In this document: positions 25,507-34,371 of the stretch, piece by piece
Position numbering within the stretch: the first letter of the stretch is position 1
How the letters are laid out: each line of letters starts with the position of its first letter
NCBI GenBank assembly: GCA_051867655.1
Contig: JBJDYV010000104.1
Coordinates: 1 to 64,000 of the forward strand
Length of the DNA: 64,000 bases
Source: JAJPXI01 sp051867655
GTDB lineage: Bacteria; Bacillota; Clostridia; Oscillospirales; Oscillospiraceae
Reading direction: 5' to 3'
Notes under the pieces: model-generated
Seen by the model: only the letters and a program-made list of their open reading frames with translations
What the model was told of the DNA's origin: nothing
Databases searched by the model: none
Position numbers and translations under genes: made by a program

Positions 25507-27099
25507 TCAGGAAACGGTGCCCAGGAAGGGCTGGTTCATGTAGAGTTCGTGGGTGACGAAGCTGGAGTACTGCTTGTCCAGAGCGAACAGGACCTGCTTG
25601 TGGAACATGGGGAACCAGGTCAGGTTCTCGCTGGTGTACTCATACAGCGCCTGCAGGTTCTCGGCAGTCTTGCCGCCGGGGGCATAGTAGTCGCTGTACA
25701 GGGAGATGAGCTCGGGATCGCTGACGCCGTAGAAGGACTCGCCCTTCTGCGCGTTCTTGTAGATATTGGAGTAGAAGACGGACATGTCGGACACGGCCAT
25801 ACCGCCGACCCAGGCGATGTCCCAGTCGCCCTCGGCCAGGACGGTGGACTGGGTCGCGGGCTCGACAAAGTTGATGTTCACGTTGATGCCGGCCATGGCA
25901 AGGTAGCCCTGCGCCAGCTCGGAGATGATGGAGTCCTCACCCACGTTGTTGGAGACCAGGGTGATGTCCACGCCGTTGGGATAGCCGGCCTCCTTCAGCA
26001 GGTCCTTGGCCTTGTCCAGGTCATAGGAGATGTCGGTGGTCCAGCTCTTGTTGAAGTCGATGGCGGTGTCCATGCCGAAGGTATTCATCATCACGGCGTG
26101 GCCGGCGTAGGCGCCGTTGGCCAGACCGGCGCAGTCCAGCGCGTAGCAGATGGCCTGACGCAGAGCCAGGTTGCCGGAGACGATGCGGTCGGAGGCCATG
26201 TTGAAGATCATGCCGTTGTACGTACCGTTGGTCATGTAGATGGCCTGCGCGTCGGAGGCGTCCACGTCCTGGGAAATGCTCATGTTGACCTGGCCGGCGA
26301 ACTGGACCTTGCCGCCGTCGATGGCGACGGACATCTGGGTGGCCTCAGGCAGATAGCTGATGTTGATGGTGTCGAAATTGGCCACGGAGACCTCGGGGAT
26401 GTTCTCGGTCTTCCAGTAGTCGCCGCGCTTGACCAGCTTGCTGGAGCTGCCTTCCACGTACTCCGCGCACTTGTAGGGACCGGTGCCGACGGGCATGGTG
26501 GCCATGCCGTCGGAGCTGGCTTCATAGGCCTCCTGGGTGCAGAACCACATTCTGGTGGCCAGCAGGTAGAAGCAGCCCTCGGAGTCGGTGTTCAGCGTGA
26601 TCTGAACGGTCAGGTCGTCGAGCTTCTTGCCGGCGCCCTTTTCAATGTAGTCGGCCACGCTGCAGTTGTTGTCCTTCTGCATGTCCATGACCCAGAGGAC
26701 GTCATCGGCGGTGAAGGCGTTGCCCTCAGAGTCGGTGATGCCGTCATAGAGCTTGATCTTCCAGGTCACGTCGTCGATCTTTTCCCAGCTTTCGGCGAGG
26801 ACGCCCTTGTACTCTCCGTTCACGATGCAGAGCAGGGACTCATAGACCTGGCTGAAGGTGGCGAAACGGTAGGGGTTCTCCTTGCCGATGGCGGAAGCGC
26901 CGGCGAAGGAGTTGGTCAGCGCGACATCCAGCGTGGTGCTGGACGCGGAGCTGCCGGAGTTTCCGCTGTCGGAGCCGCCCTGCTGCGAGGTTCCGGAGTT
27001 GGAAGGCTTGTCGGAATTGGAGTTAGAGCCGCTGCTGCTGCAGGCAGCCAGTGCGAGGGTCATGGTGAGTGCCAAAAGGATGCAGAGTAGTCTTTTCAT
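25507..27099 (-). CDS. ABC transporter substrate-binding lipoprotein (SBP family 5)
   Basis: A 530-residue lipoprotein. ATG 27099 follows AGGAGG. The signal peptide ends in LALAAC with the lipid-bearing Cys20, followed by a Ser/Gly/Asn-rich linker to about residue 65. The mature part has family-5 landmarks: ESWEKIDDVTWKIKLYDGI, FTADDVLWVMD, PVGTGPYKCAEYV and RQAICYALD. Family-5 proteins bind peptides, oligosaccharides, glycosides or metal chelates. Placed behind operator O3 through the HAD gene, it probably delivers the inducing sugar compound. Confidence 0.92.
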   Translation of the reverse strand: MKRLLCILLALTMTLALAACSSSGSNSNSDKPSNSGTSQQGGSDSGNSGSSASSTTLDVALTNSFAGASAIGKENPYRFATFSQVYESLLCIVNGEYKGVLAESWEKIDDVTWKIKLYDGITDSEGNAFTADDVLWVMDMQKDNNCSVADYIEKGAGKKLDDLTVQITLNTDSEGCFYLLATRMWFCTQEAYEASSDGMATMPVGTGPYKCAEYVEGSSSKLVKRGDYWKTENIPEVSVANFDTINISYLPEATQMSVAIDGGKVQFAGQVNMSISQDVDASDAQAIYMTNGTYNGMIFNMASDRIVSGNLALRQAICYALDCAGLANGAYAGHAVMMNTFGMDTAIDFNKSWTTDISYDLDKAKDLLKEAGYPNGVDITLVSNNVGEDSIISELAQGYLAMAGINVNINFVEPATQSTVLAEGDWDIAWVGGMAVSDMSVFYSNIYKNAQKGESFYGVSDPELISLYSDYYAPGGKTAENLQALYEYTSENLTWFPMFHKQVLFALDKQYSSFVTHELYMNQPFLGTVS

Positions 27100-27167
27100 T
27101 TTTTGTCTCCTCCTGTTCAAATTTTTACCCGCGCAGCGGGTTGATCACGAAGTACTTGACGATCCAT

Positions 27168-27956
27168 CTAGATCAGACGGTAATGCCGCAGGAAACCGAC
27201 CAGGCCGCCCTCCGCGATGCCGGACGTCACGAACTCGACTTGCGCCTTGAGCGCGCCGTCCGCCTCTCCCATGGCGGCCGTATGGGCCGCGCACCGGAGC
27301 ATGGGGAGGTCGTTGATACTGTCACCGATGGCGTAACAGTCTTCCCGGGAAATTTTGAAATGCGACATCAGGGTTTGCACGCTTTCCTCGATCGAAGCAT
27401 CGGTCGAAACAAGCTCCATCATGTTCTGCTTTCTTCCGATCACCTTTAAATACCTGGAAGCTTCTTTCTCAAATCTTGAAACGTCACTGTTCTCATGAAA
27501 CCAAACACACAGCTTTGAAAAGGAAAATGACTCTCGATCGACCCCCTTGTCAGTCTCAAATCCCCGGTTTGTAAAGTTTGCTTTCAATTTGCAGAGGAAT
27601 TCGCTGAGCGGCCGGGTTTCATCAAAGCTGATCCCTTCATCGGATTCAAAGGCCGCCTCCAGGTCACACGCGCGGATCAGCCGGACCAGCTCACGCACCG
27701 CCGACGGATCCGGAAGCAGGTTTTGGACCACCTTGCCTTCCAGGCAGATGTACGCGCCCATTGTGCAGATACAGCCGTCCCACCCCAGCTCCCGGACAGC
27801 AGGCACCACATGCGAATAGGGCCTGCCCGTAAAGAAGGCGGTCACGTGGCCGTTTTGCCTGAGCGTGCCGATGGCTTCCCTGACTCCGGCGGGGATCGCA
27901 TTTTCCCTGGTGATCAGCGTCCCGTCCACATCAAAAATTACCAATTTTCGTCTCAT
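27168..27956 (-). CDS. HAD-IIB (Cof-type) phosphatase
   Basis: A 262-residue cytoplasmic hydrolase. Motif I is FDVDGTL with nucleophile Asp, motif II FFTGRPY, and motif IV GDSINDLPML; a C2-type cap occupies about 85-190. Cof-like HADs dephosphorylate sugar phosphates and related metabolites. The start ATG 27956 is preferred; GTG 27962 is also in frame and near the weak site AGGGCG. It is the first gene behind the promoter and operator at 28002-28057 and only 68 bases before the SBP gene, so it probably shares its transcript. Confidence 0.85.
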   Translation of the reverse strand: MRRKLVIFDVDGTLITRENAIPAGVREAIGTLRQNGHVTAFFTGRPYSHVVPAVRELGWDGCICTMGAYICLEGKVVQNLLPDPSAVRELVRLIRACDLEAAFESDEGISFDETRPLSEFLCKLKANFTNRGFETDKGVDRESFSFSKLCVWFHENSDVSRFEKEASRYLKVIGRKQNMMELVSTDASIEESVQTLMSHFKISREDCYAIGDSINDLPMLRCAAHTAAMGEADGALKAQVEFVTSGIAEGGLVGFLRHYRLI

Positions 27957-28001
27957 CGGCACCGCCCTACCACTTTGGTTTTCCGATACTCCGCTTCATC
28001 G

Positions 28002-28016
28002 TGTAAACGTTTTCCT
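28002..28016. promoter_or_regulatory. Putative LacI-family operator O3
   Basis: TGTAAACGTTTTCCT, with the same 12-nt gap from the -10 box as O1. It would place the HAD gene and the whole 10-kb transporter operon under the same repressor as the isomerase and kinase operons. Confidence 0.7.
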
Positions 28017-28028
28017 CTTTTCGGTTGC

Positions 28029-28057
28029 ATTGTACCATGTTTCGTAGCAAATATCAA
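28029..28057 (-). promoter_or_regulatory. Promoter of the HAD-transporter operon
   Basis: On the minus strand TTGATA (28057-28052), a 17-nt spacer and TACAAT (28034-28029), followed by operator O3. Confidence 0.8.
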
Positions 28058-28145
28058 TATTTTATTAAAATTTCTATCGATTCAGCAAATTCACCCTCCC
28101 CGTTTTGGCTGTTTTCAACAATGTTTTAGTATTCTTTACTTAAAG

Positions 28146-28340
28146 TACCGCACAGAAGAAACGCTCAATGAGCTGTTGGAGACGCAATCAGAAGAGCCAA
28201 TCCAGAAAGCCCGGCATGAACGAAACAAAGCCCGCCAGAGTTACCATAGCGTCTCTGTACTCCAGGCAGAGGATATCGCCAAAGCTCTGCGGGGCGGCAG
28301 GATATTTCCTTCCATCATGAACGAACTGTGCAAAAATTGC
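28146..28340 (+). pseudogene. Possible coding remnant of unknown family
   Basis: One frame reads as ordinary hydrophilic protein (YRTEETLNELLETQSEEPIQ, then HERNKARQSYHSVSVLQAED, then IAKALRGGRIFPSIMNEL), without a credible start, and runs straight into the palindrome at 28341. It looks like the interior or end of a decayed gene, perhaps from a mobile element. No family is recognised; chance is possible. Confidence 0.3.
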
Positions 28341-28380
28341 AGAGGGCCGGTTTTTGGAATGCTCCAAAAACCGGCCCTCT
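28341..28380. repeat. 40-nt palindrome, copy 1
   Basis: An 18-bp perfect stem (AGAGGGCCGGTTTTTGGA and complement) with loop ATGC. Copy 2 at 28605-28644 differs only in the loop. Confidence 0.9.
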
Positions 28381-28382
28381 CA

Positions 28383-28507
28383 GACTGTCAAAAAAGTCCT
28401 TTCGGACTGTTTTGACAGTCTTCAAAAATCCCGTTACTTTTGTGCCGTGCAGCGGCACAAAAGTCCTCGCGTTGCTCGCCGCAAGCCTTGCTCTGCAAGG
28501 CTTGCGG
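28383..28507. repeat. Three consecutive perfect hairpins
   Basis: GACTGTCAAAA...TTTTGACAGTC (28383-28420, with an inner AGTCC/GGACT stem), ACTTTTGTGCCG...CGGCACAAAAGT (28436-28464) and CCGCAAGCCTTG...CAAGGCTTGCGG (28479-28507). They lie between the two 40-nt palindromes. Confidence 0.85.
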
Positions 28508-28604
28508 GGGATTCGATTCCATTCGAGGCGGGCTCTGCCCCCTCGAGCTCCCCCGCCTGAACCGGCTCTTTTACTGTTGTAAAGAAAGGTTTTTCGACAC
28601 ACTG

Positions 28605-28644
28605 AGAGGGCCGGTTTTTGGAAAGCTCCAAAAACCGGCCCTCT
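28605..28644. repeat. 40-nt palindrome, copy 2
   Basis: The same 18-bp stem as at 28341-28380, with loop AAGC. It lies 14 bases after the stop of the leftward MBL gene and may act as its transcript end. Confidence 0.9.
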
Positions 28645-28657
28645 GGCTATCAGGCTA

Positions 28658-29482
28658 TCAGGTACCCTGTACCACATCATACTGCGTGAGATCTCGGATG
28701 TACCGCTTGTCAAACATGATTCTGGCGTCACCATAGGAAACGTTGCCGTTCCAGGCGGGATCGCGTTTTTCAAAGTCGCCGCGCCCTTTTTTCTTTTTAT
28801 TGGCGGGGGGCGCGGGGGCAGGATCTTCCTCCCCGTTCAAGGCGCGCAGGGCGCAGATCAGGCAGTCATCCACCACTTTTGCGTCAAACAGCTTTCTTCC
28901 GTGCCCGGTGCAGATGCAGCTGAATTCCGAACGGCGGGCCATAATGCGGCAAAGATTCTGGACGAACAGCAGCATGCTGGGCTGCGGATCGGCACACTTA
29001 TACCGCATAGGCACCACGGGCCCCACGCTGTCGCCGCCAAAAAGGATCCCCTCCCGCGTATCCAGATACACCATACTGCCCGGGGAATGTCCGTCGATCC
29101 CGAACGCCTCGATCACGCGGCCGCCCAGGTCGATTTTAAAGCCGTCCTCAATGACCACGATGGGATAGTCCGTCGGATACCGGGAAACGTCCTGCCCGCC
29201 GTTGGGCTCTTTGGCGATCTCCGCCGCCAGGCGCCCCATCAGGGCGCACCGAAAGAATCCGTTGCCGCCGGTGTGGTCAAAATGGCCGTGGGTGTTGAGC
29301 ACCAGTTCCACCGGCTTGTCGGTCAGAGTCGTCACATAAGCGTGGATGTCCTCCGTGGACTCGCCGGAGTCGATCATGATGCCGCGCTCCGAGCCCACCA
29401 GCAAATATGCCGACGCGCCTTCGCCGCTGATCAGCCAGGTATCCGGCTTCAACAGCTCAGATGTAAAAGCAGAATTTTCCAT
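28658..29482 (-). CDS. MBL-fold metallo-hydrolase
   Basis: A 274-residue protein; ATG 29482 follows GGAGG. It has an intact metallo-beta-lactamase site: NTHGHFDHTGG at about 72-82, IDGHSPGS and FGGDSVGP, and a late CTGHGRK. Such enzymes hydrolyse esters, thioesters or lactones with two metals. It follows ABC operon 2 and a small membrane protein gene in the same direction. The C-terminus is Pro/Lys-rich (APAPPANKKKKGRGD). Unlike the paralogue at 18679, all metal ligands are present. Confidence 0.85.
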   Translation of the reverse strand: MENSAFTSELLKPDTWLISGEGASAYLLVGSERGIMIDSGESTEDIHAYVTTLTDKPVELVLNTHGHFDHTGGNGFFRCALMGRLAAEIAKEPNGGQDVSRYPTDYPIVVIEDGFKIDLGGRVIEAFGIDGHSPGSMVYLDTREGILFGGDSVGPVVPMRYKCADPQPSMLLFVQNLCRIMARRSEFSCICTGHGRKLFDAKVVDDCLICALRALNGEEDPAPAPPANKKKKGRGDFEKRDPAWNGNVSYGDARIMFDKRYIRDLTQYDVVQGT

Positions 29483-29737
29483 ATTTGATTTCCTCCATAA
29501 AAAATAAATACAAAATAATACGGCTTCTGTTCCTGGCGGAATACCGTCATTTTCGTCATCAGGAGAAACCGCGGGCAGCCGTCTGCGCCCATCCCACGCC
29601 CACGCAGGACAAAGGCCGGGGGCCATGACATCTCACGATGGATCCCATGGCACCCGGCCTATTTCCCATCTCAAACAACACGCCCAATCATGCCGCGCTC
29701 CCCGGGTCAACAGGCCCCGGGGTCTGCTTGCGCCGGC

Positions 29738-30442
29738 CTATTCGATCACGACCGCGCTTTCATCAATCCCCTTTTCGTTGTTTTCCAGCCGGAACTTCAT
29801 TTTCCGGGAAGAAACAGCCAATACGGCCATGCAGGCAGCGGCGCCCAGACAGCCGGGCAGCGGCGACAGTTCAAACAGCACATCAGACGGCCGGCAGATC
29901 ACCGCAAATACAAGTACCGCCGCCGCCGTAAGGCAAAAAAGCCCTCCCGTAATCGTGCTGAACAAGAAAACTTTACGCGAACCATTATTGTACTCGTAAG
30001 CAGTCAGTCTGCGCCGACTGAAAATAAACATAATCATGTAATAGAGCAGCAGGACAAGCAAAATCAATGCCGCTCCGCTGGGAATCGCAGTCAGCAGGAC
30101 GGTATTGCTCGCTGTACGGCGGGTAAGGGCGAAGAGGAACAGGCACACCGCGGCGGCATACAGCACCAAAAAAGCCGCCTTGCAAAGCATCCAGTTCCGG
30201 TCGCTGCAGTCCTGCACGTAGTATTTTCCCACATACTCGCGGATGATTCGATTCCCCCGGCCATTCTCCCTGGCGATCATTTTTTCACTGTAGCCTTCAA
30301 AAAAACGGTGGTAGGCATTGCTGTGGTGAAAGCCTGTTGCGCGCTCGCCGCCTTCTTCCTCCGTCTTCTGGCGAAGCCTGCGCTCTGTGTAGGTCTCATC
30401 GTCTTTCCGGAAAAAATCCAATACGCTGTTAAACTTTGACAT
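29738..30442 (-). CDS. Hypothetical four-segment membrane protein
   Basis: A 234-residue protein; ATG 30442 lies seven bases after GGAGGG. A charged cytoplasmic N-terminus (about 1-85, rich in Glu/Arg) precedes hydrophobic segments at about 90-107, 117-138, 155-175 and 185-205. No family recognised. It follows the DppF-type gene of ABC operon 2 by 25 bases and is probably cotranscribed. A GC-rich stem CCCCGGG...CCCCGGGG lies just downstream at about 29700. Confidence 0.55.
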   Translation of the reverse strand: MSKFNSVLDFFRKDDETYTERRLRQKTEEEGGERATGFHHSNAYHRFFEGYSEKMIARENGRGNRIIREYVGKYYVQDCSDRNWMLCKAAFLVLYAAAVCLFLFALTRRTASNTVLLTAIPSGAALILLVLLLYYMIMFIFSRRRLTAYEYNNGSRKVFLFSTITGGLFCLTAAAVLVFAVICRPSDVLFELSPLPGCLGAAACMAVLAVSSRKMKFRLENNEKGIDESAVVIE

Positions 30443-30467
30443 TCTCATTCCCTCCGGAAACTGGTTT

Positions 30468-31418
30468 TCAGTTGATCTCCCGGACCCGGCAGCACGAGAC
30501 AAAGTGGCCGGGCTCTACCTGCGTCAGCGTCTGCGGTTCGCGGCATGCCTCGGTGGCGTACGGACAGCGCCGTGCGAAACGGCAGCCGGGCTTGGGGTTC
30601 ACGGCAGAGGTGATCTCGCCCCTCATGCGTACACGCTGCATGGGCTTGCGGATATCAATGGAGGGGATCGCGGAGAGCAGCGCCTTCGTATACGGGTGAC
30701 AGGGATTGCGGAACAGATCGCGGGTCTTGCAGGTTTCCACCAGCTGTCCCAGATACATCACGCAGATATCCGTGGAGATGTGGCGCACAACGCTCAGGTC
30801 GTGGGTCACGAACATGTAGGTCAGGCCGCGCTCCTCCTGCAGGTCCATCAGCAGGTTGAGGACCTGGGCCTGGACGGAAACGTCCAGGGCGCTGACCGGC
30901 TCATCGCACATGACGAACTCGGGATTCAGCGCGATTGCCCGGGCGATGCCCACACGCTGGCGGCGGCCGCCGTCCATCTCGTGGGGGTAGGAAAGCTTCA
31001 GGCGCTGCTCGATCCCGACGCGGGCCATCAGCTCGCCGGTGCGCTCCAGAATCTCCTGCTTGCTGTAGCGGTGCGACTCCTGCAGCGGCTCCATGACGAT
31101 GTCCTGCACGCACATGCGGGGATTCAGCGACGAATAGGGGTCCTGGAAGACGATCTGCATATTCTCGCGCACTTTGCGCAGCTTTTTGCCGCGGACATTG
31201 GTGATGTCCTCACCGTTCATGAGAACCTTGCCGTCGGTCGCGTCGAGCAGGCGGATGATCGTACGCCCCAGTGTGGATTTGCCGCAGCCGGACTCGCCGA
31301 CCACGCCCATCGTTCTGCCCTTCTCAATGGAAAAACTGACATCATCCACCGCATGGTTCAGTCCCGCAGGGACCGAAAAGAACTTACTCAAATGCTGCAC
31401 TTCGATCAGCTTCGACAT
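30468..31418 (-). CDS. Dipeptide-type ABC transporter ATPase (DppF type), operon 2
   Basis: A 316-residue ATPase: Walker A GESGCGKST, signature HEMDGGRRQRVG (Asp in place of Ser), Walker B EFVMCDEPVSALD, VTHDLSVV, and a C-terminal RFARRCPYATEAC cysteine cluster. It forms the ATPase pair with the DppD-type protein, whose stop overlaps its start by one base. Confidence 0.92.
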   Translation of the reverse strand: MSKLIEVQHLSKFFSVPAGLNHAVDDVSFSIEKGRTMGVVGESGCGKSTLGRTIIRLLDATDGKVLMNGEDITNVRGKKLRKVRENMQIVFQDPYSSLNPRMCVQDIVMEPLQESHRYSKQEILERTGELMARVGIEQRLKLSYPHEMDGGRRQRVGIARAIALNPEFVMCDEPVSALDVSVQAQVLNLLMDLQEERGLTYMFVTHDLSVVRHISTDICVMYLGQLVETCKTRDLFRNPCHPYTKALLSAIPSIDIRKPMQRVRMRGEITSAVNPKPGCRFARRCPYATEACREPQTLTQVEPGHFVSCCRVREIN

Positions 31419-32395
31419 CAGTTTTCACCTCCGGTTTTCATCAGGCAGCGGCAGAAGTGGCCGGGTGCGACCTCGGTCAAAGGGATCTCTCCCGGCTGCC
31501 GGCACGCATCGCCGGCATAGGGGCAGCGGGGGCTGAATTTGCAGCCCTGGGGCAGATCGGTCGGATCCGGCAGCATTCCTTCAATGGGATGAAGGCGGGT
31601 CGCCTCATCGTCCATCTTCGGCAGCGCGTCGAAGAGTCCCTGCGTATAGGGATGCTGGGTATTCAGGAACAGCTCTTCCTTACTGCCCATTTCCACGATC
31701 TCACCGGCGTAGACCACCGCGACCCGGTCGCAGGTCTCCGCCACGACGCCCAGATCATGGGTGATCAGGATCATGGCGGTGTTCAGCTTGACTTTCAGAT
31801 CATTGATGGTCTCCAGGATCTGCGCCTGAATGGTCACGTCCAGCGCCGTCGTCGGCTCGTCCGCAAGCAGCAGCTCCGGATTGCAGGCAAGCGCCATTGC
31901 AATGACAACGCGCTGCTTCATCCCGCCGGAAAACTGGTGGGGGTACTCGACAAAGCGCTCCGGGCGGATGCCCACCAGCTTCAGCATCTCCTCCGCGCGC
32001 TTCTGCGCCTCTTCTCTCGAGCACTTGTCATGGAGCACGATGACCTCCGAGATCTGATTGCCCACAGACATAATGGGATTCAGCGCCGTCATCGGGTCCT
32101 GGAAGATCATGGAGATCCGGTTGCCGCGGATGGCACGCATCTCCTTCTCCGGCAGCCCGACAAGCTCTTCCCCGTTCAGGTAAATCTCACCCTGCCGGAT
32201 CTTTGCCGGCGGGTCCGGAAGGATGCGGAGGATCGCCTTGGCAATGGTGGTCTTTCCCGCGCCCGTCTCGCCCACAAGGCCCAATGTCTCGCCGCGCTCC
32301 AGAGAGAAGCTGACGCCGTTGACCGCATGGATGACCTGTCCGCCGGAAGTATATTCCACCACAAGGTCTTTCACTTCAAGGAATTTTTCACTCAT
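31418..32395 (-). CDS. Dipeptide-type ABC transporter ATPase (DppD type), operon 2
   Basis: A 325-residue ATPase: Walker A GETGAGKTT, signature QFSGGMKQRV, Walker B LLLADEPTTALD, LITHDLGVV, and the C-terminal KFSPRCPYAGDAC cysteine cluster. Fourth gene of the SBP-B-C-D-F set at 36045-30468. Confidence 0.92.
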   Translation of the reverse strand: MSEKFLEVKDLVVEYTSGGQVIHAVNGVSFSLERGETLGLVGETGAGKTTIAKAILRILPDPPAKIRQGEIYLNGEELVGLPEKEMRAIRGNRISMIFQDPMTALNPIMSVGNQISEVIVLHDKCSREEAQKRAEEMLKLVGIRPERFVEYPHQFSGGMKQRVVIAMALACNPELLLADEPTTALDVTIQAQILETINDLKVKLNTAMILITHDLGVVAETCDRVAVVYAGEIVEMGSKEELFLNTQHPYTQGLFDALPKMDDEATRLHPIEGMLPDPTDLPQGCKFSPRCPYAGDACRQPGEIPLTEVAPGHFCRCLMKTGGEN

Positions 32396-32411
32396 TGTCT
32401 GCTCCTCCTTC

Positions 32412-33305
32412 TCAGTCCTTCAGGCGCGGATCAAGCGCGTCACGCAGGCCGTCGCCGAGCAGGTTGATGGAAAGCACGGTCACCGCGATGCAGAGGCCGG
32501 GGAAGAACAGCAGTTCCGAATTGGTCAGAATATAGCTGCGGCCCGCGGAGAGCATGGCGCCCCACTCGGGCGTGGGCGGCTGCACGCCTAGGCCGATGTA
32601 GGCCAGGCCGGCCGCGCTCATGATCGAACCGCCGATATTCATGGTCGTGGACACGATGAACGGAGACATGATATTGGGAAGCATGTGCCTGTAAATGATC
32701 TTGGCTTTGCTGCAGTTGATGGAAACAGACGCCTCCAGGTACTCCTGCTCCCGCTCCTTCAGGCTCATGGCGCGGGCGCTTCGGATCTTACCCGGAATGC
32801 CGCCGATGGACATGGCGAAGATGGTCTGGAAGAAGCCCGTTCCGATGACGGCCGACAGGATCACAACGATCAGGTTGCCGGGGATCGCGCCCCAGATGTC
32901 GCACAGGCGCATCATGATATTGTCCACATGGCCGCCGGCATAGCCCACGGCCACGCCGATGATGATGCCGACGCTGGCGCTGAAGAGGGCGGCGATCAGG
33001 CCCAGGGACAAGCTGTAACGCGCACCGTACACGCAGCGGGAAAAGGTATCGCGCCCAATGGTATCCGTACCAAACAGGTGCTTCGCGCTGGGCTTGGACA
33101 GAATTGCGGTATAGTCCATCTCGGTCGGAGAATACGGGGCGATAACGGGCGCAAAAATCGCGATCAAAACGATGATGAGGAAGATAATCATACCCACAAC
33201 GGCATACTTATTCTTCATCAGACGCTTCATGGTGACCTTAAAGGTGCTTTCCTTTTTCAGCACGGTATTGCTTTGCGCCTCGGCCGCTTTTTTTGTGGGG
33301 GTCAT
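32412..33305 (-). CDS. ABC transporter permease (DppC type), operon 2
   Basis: A 297-residue permease with a cytoplasmic N-terminus, six membrane segments, HLFGTDTIGRDTFSR and the contact loop EYLEASVSINCSKAKIIYRH. It overlaps the DppB-type gene by four bases. Confidence 0.9.
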   Translation of the reverse strand: MTPTKKAAEAQSNTVLKKESTFKVTMKRLMKNKYAVVGMIIFLIIVLIAIFAPVIAPYSPTEMDYTAILSKPSAKHLFGTDTIGRDTFSRCVYGARYSLSLGLIAALFSASVGIIIGVAVGYAGGHVDNIMMRLCDIWGAIPGNLIVVILSAVIGTGFFQTIFAMSIGGIPGKIRSARAMSLKEREQEYLEASVSINCSKAKIIYRHMLPNIMSPFIVSTTMNIGGSIMSAAGLAYIGLGVQPPTPEWGAMLSAGRSYILTNSELLFFPGLCIAVTVLSINLLGDGLRDALDPRLKD

Positions 33306-34264
33306 ACCTTTGTTCCTCCCCTCTTCGCATTGGTTCTCGTATACTGCGCCTTGATACGGGGGTCGATGAAGCCATACGCCAGATCGGTCAGCAGCATAAT
33401 CACGGCGGAGAACAGCGCCAGGATCAGAACGCAGCCGCGGATCACGGGGTAATCACGGGCGGTGATCGCGTTCATCAGGTAAGTACCGATACCGGGGAAA
33501 GAGAACACCGTCTCGATCACGATCGAGCCGCCGATGTTGCTGGCCAGGCGGGCGCCCATGCCGCTGACGATGGGCATCAGCGCATTGGGCAGCATGTGCT
33601 TGTAGATCACTTTGTTTTCCGACAGGCCCTTGGCGCGGGCGGTCGTGACATAGTCGGCCCGGATGGTCTCCAGAACGGCGGAGCGGGTCTGGCGTCCGTT
33701 ATGGGCGACGCCGCCGATGGACGCGGAGATCACGGGCATGACCCAGTGCTTCCACGTTCCGAAGCCGAAGTTGGGCAGCCACCCCAATTTCACCGTAAAG
33801 AGCATGACCAGAAGAATGGCCATCCAGAAGCCGGGGATCGAAACACCGATCATGGCAAAAACCATGACGCCGGAATCCAGGAACTTGCCCCGGTTCATTG
33901 CCGCCATGATCCCCAACGGGATTCCGATCAGCAAGTCGATCGCAATCGAAAGAATGGTCAAAAGCAAGGTTCTGGGCAGACGCACGGCAAATTCTTCCAC
34001 CACTGGGACCTTCAGCATATAGGACGTGCCGAAATCCCACTTGATAAATGTATTATACAGATAACGGCCCAGCTGGACGATGTAGGGGTCATTCAATCCG
34101 AGGCTTTCCCGCAGTTCTTCTTCCTGTTCTTCCGTCGCCGTCTCCCCCAGCATGTTTTCCACCGGGTCGCCCGGAGCAAAATACAGTACCGTAAAAATCA
34201 AAAAAGCCACGCAGACTGCGGTAATAACCAACCACAACAGCCGGTTGATCACAAACCTTCTCAT
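33302..34264 (-). CDS. ABC transporter permease (DppB type), operon 2
   Basis: A 320-residue permease: start MRRFVINRLLWLVITAV, then TVLYFAPGDPVENMLG, and contact loop RADYVTTARAKGLSENKVIY. The ribosome site AAGGAGG precedes ATG 34264. A terminator-like hairpin separates it from the SBP gene. Confidence 0.9.
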   Translation of the reverse strand: MRRFVINRLLWLVITAVCVAFLIFTVLYFAPGDPVENMLGETATEEQEEELRESLGLNDPYIVQLGRYLYNTFIKWDFGTSYMLKVPVVEEFAVRLPRTLLLTILSIAIDLLIGIPLGIMAAMNRGKFLDSGVMVFAMIGVSIPGFWMAILLVMLFTVKLGWLPNFGFGTWKHWVMPVISASIGGVAHNGRQTRSAVLETIRADYVTTARAKGLSENKVIYKHMLPNALMPIVSGMGARLASNIGGSIVIETVFSFPGIGTYLMNAITARDYPVIRGCVLILALFSAVIMLLTDLAYGFIDPRIKAQYTRTNAKRGGTKV

Positions 34265-34281
34265 AGGGTCCTCCTTTTAAA

Positions 34282-34326
34282 AAACAGGCAAGACGCCTTC
34301 TTCCTGTAAGGACATCTTGCCTGTTT
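34282..34326 (-). terminator. Attenuating terminator between SBP and permease genes, operon 2
   Basis: AAACAGGCAAGA pairs with TCTTGCCTGTTT and is followed on the minus strand by a T-run. The position matches the hairpins at 25407 and 46011 in the other two ABC operons. Confidence 0.85.
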
Positions 34327-34371
34327 GTATGCTATACCACTCCCGCACTCAGCCGGTGCGGGACTGACGCA

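Larger units (their letters stand above)
27957..28657. other. Gene-free stretch with promoter, coding remnant and hairpin cluster
   Basis: From right to left: two copies of a 40-nt palindrome (28341-28380 and 28605-28644) that bracket three further perfect hairpins, a plausible coding remnant (28146-28340), and the promoter and operator of the HAD operon. No complete gene with a ribosome site is seen. Confidence 0.6.

Noticed and set aside
28341..28644. CRISPR array
   Set aside because: Only two copies of a palindrome about 264 bases apart, with other hairpins between them and no regular spacing or cas genes.
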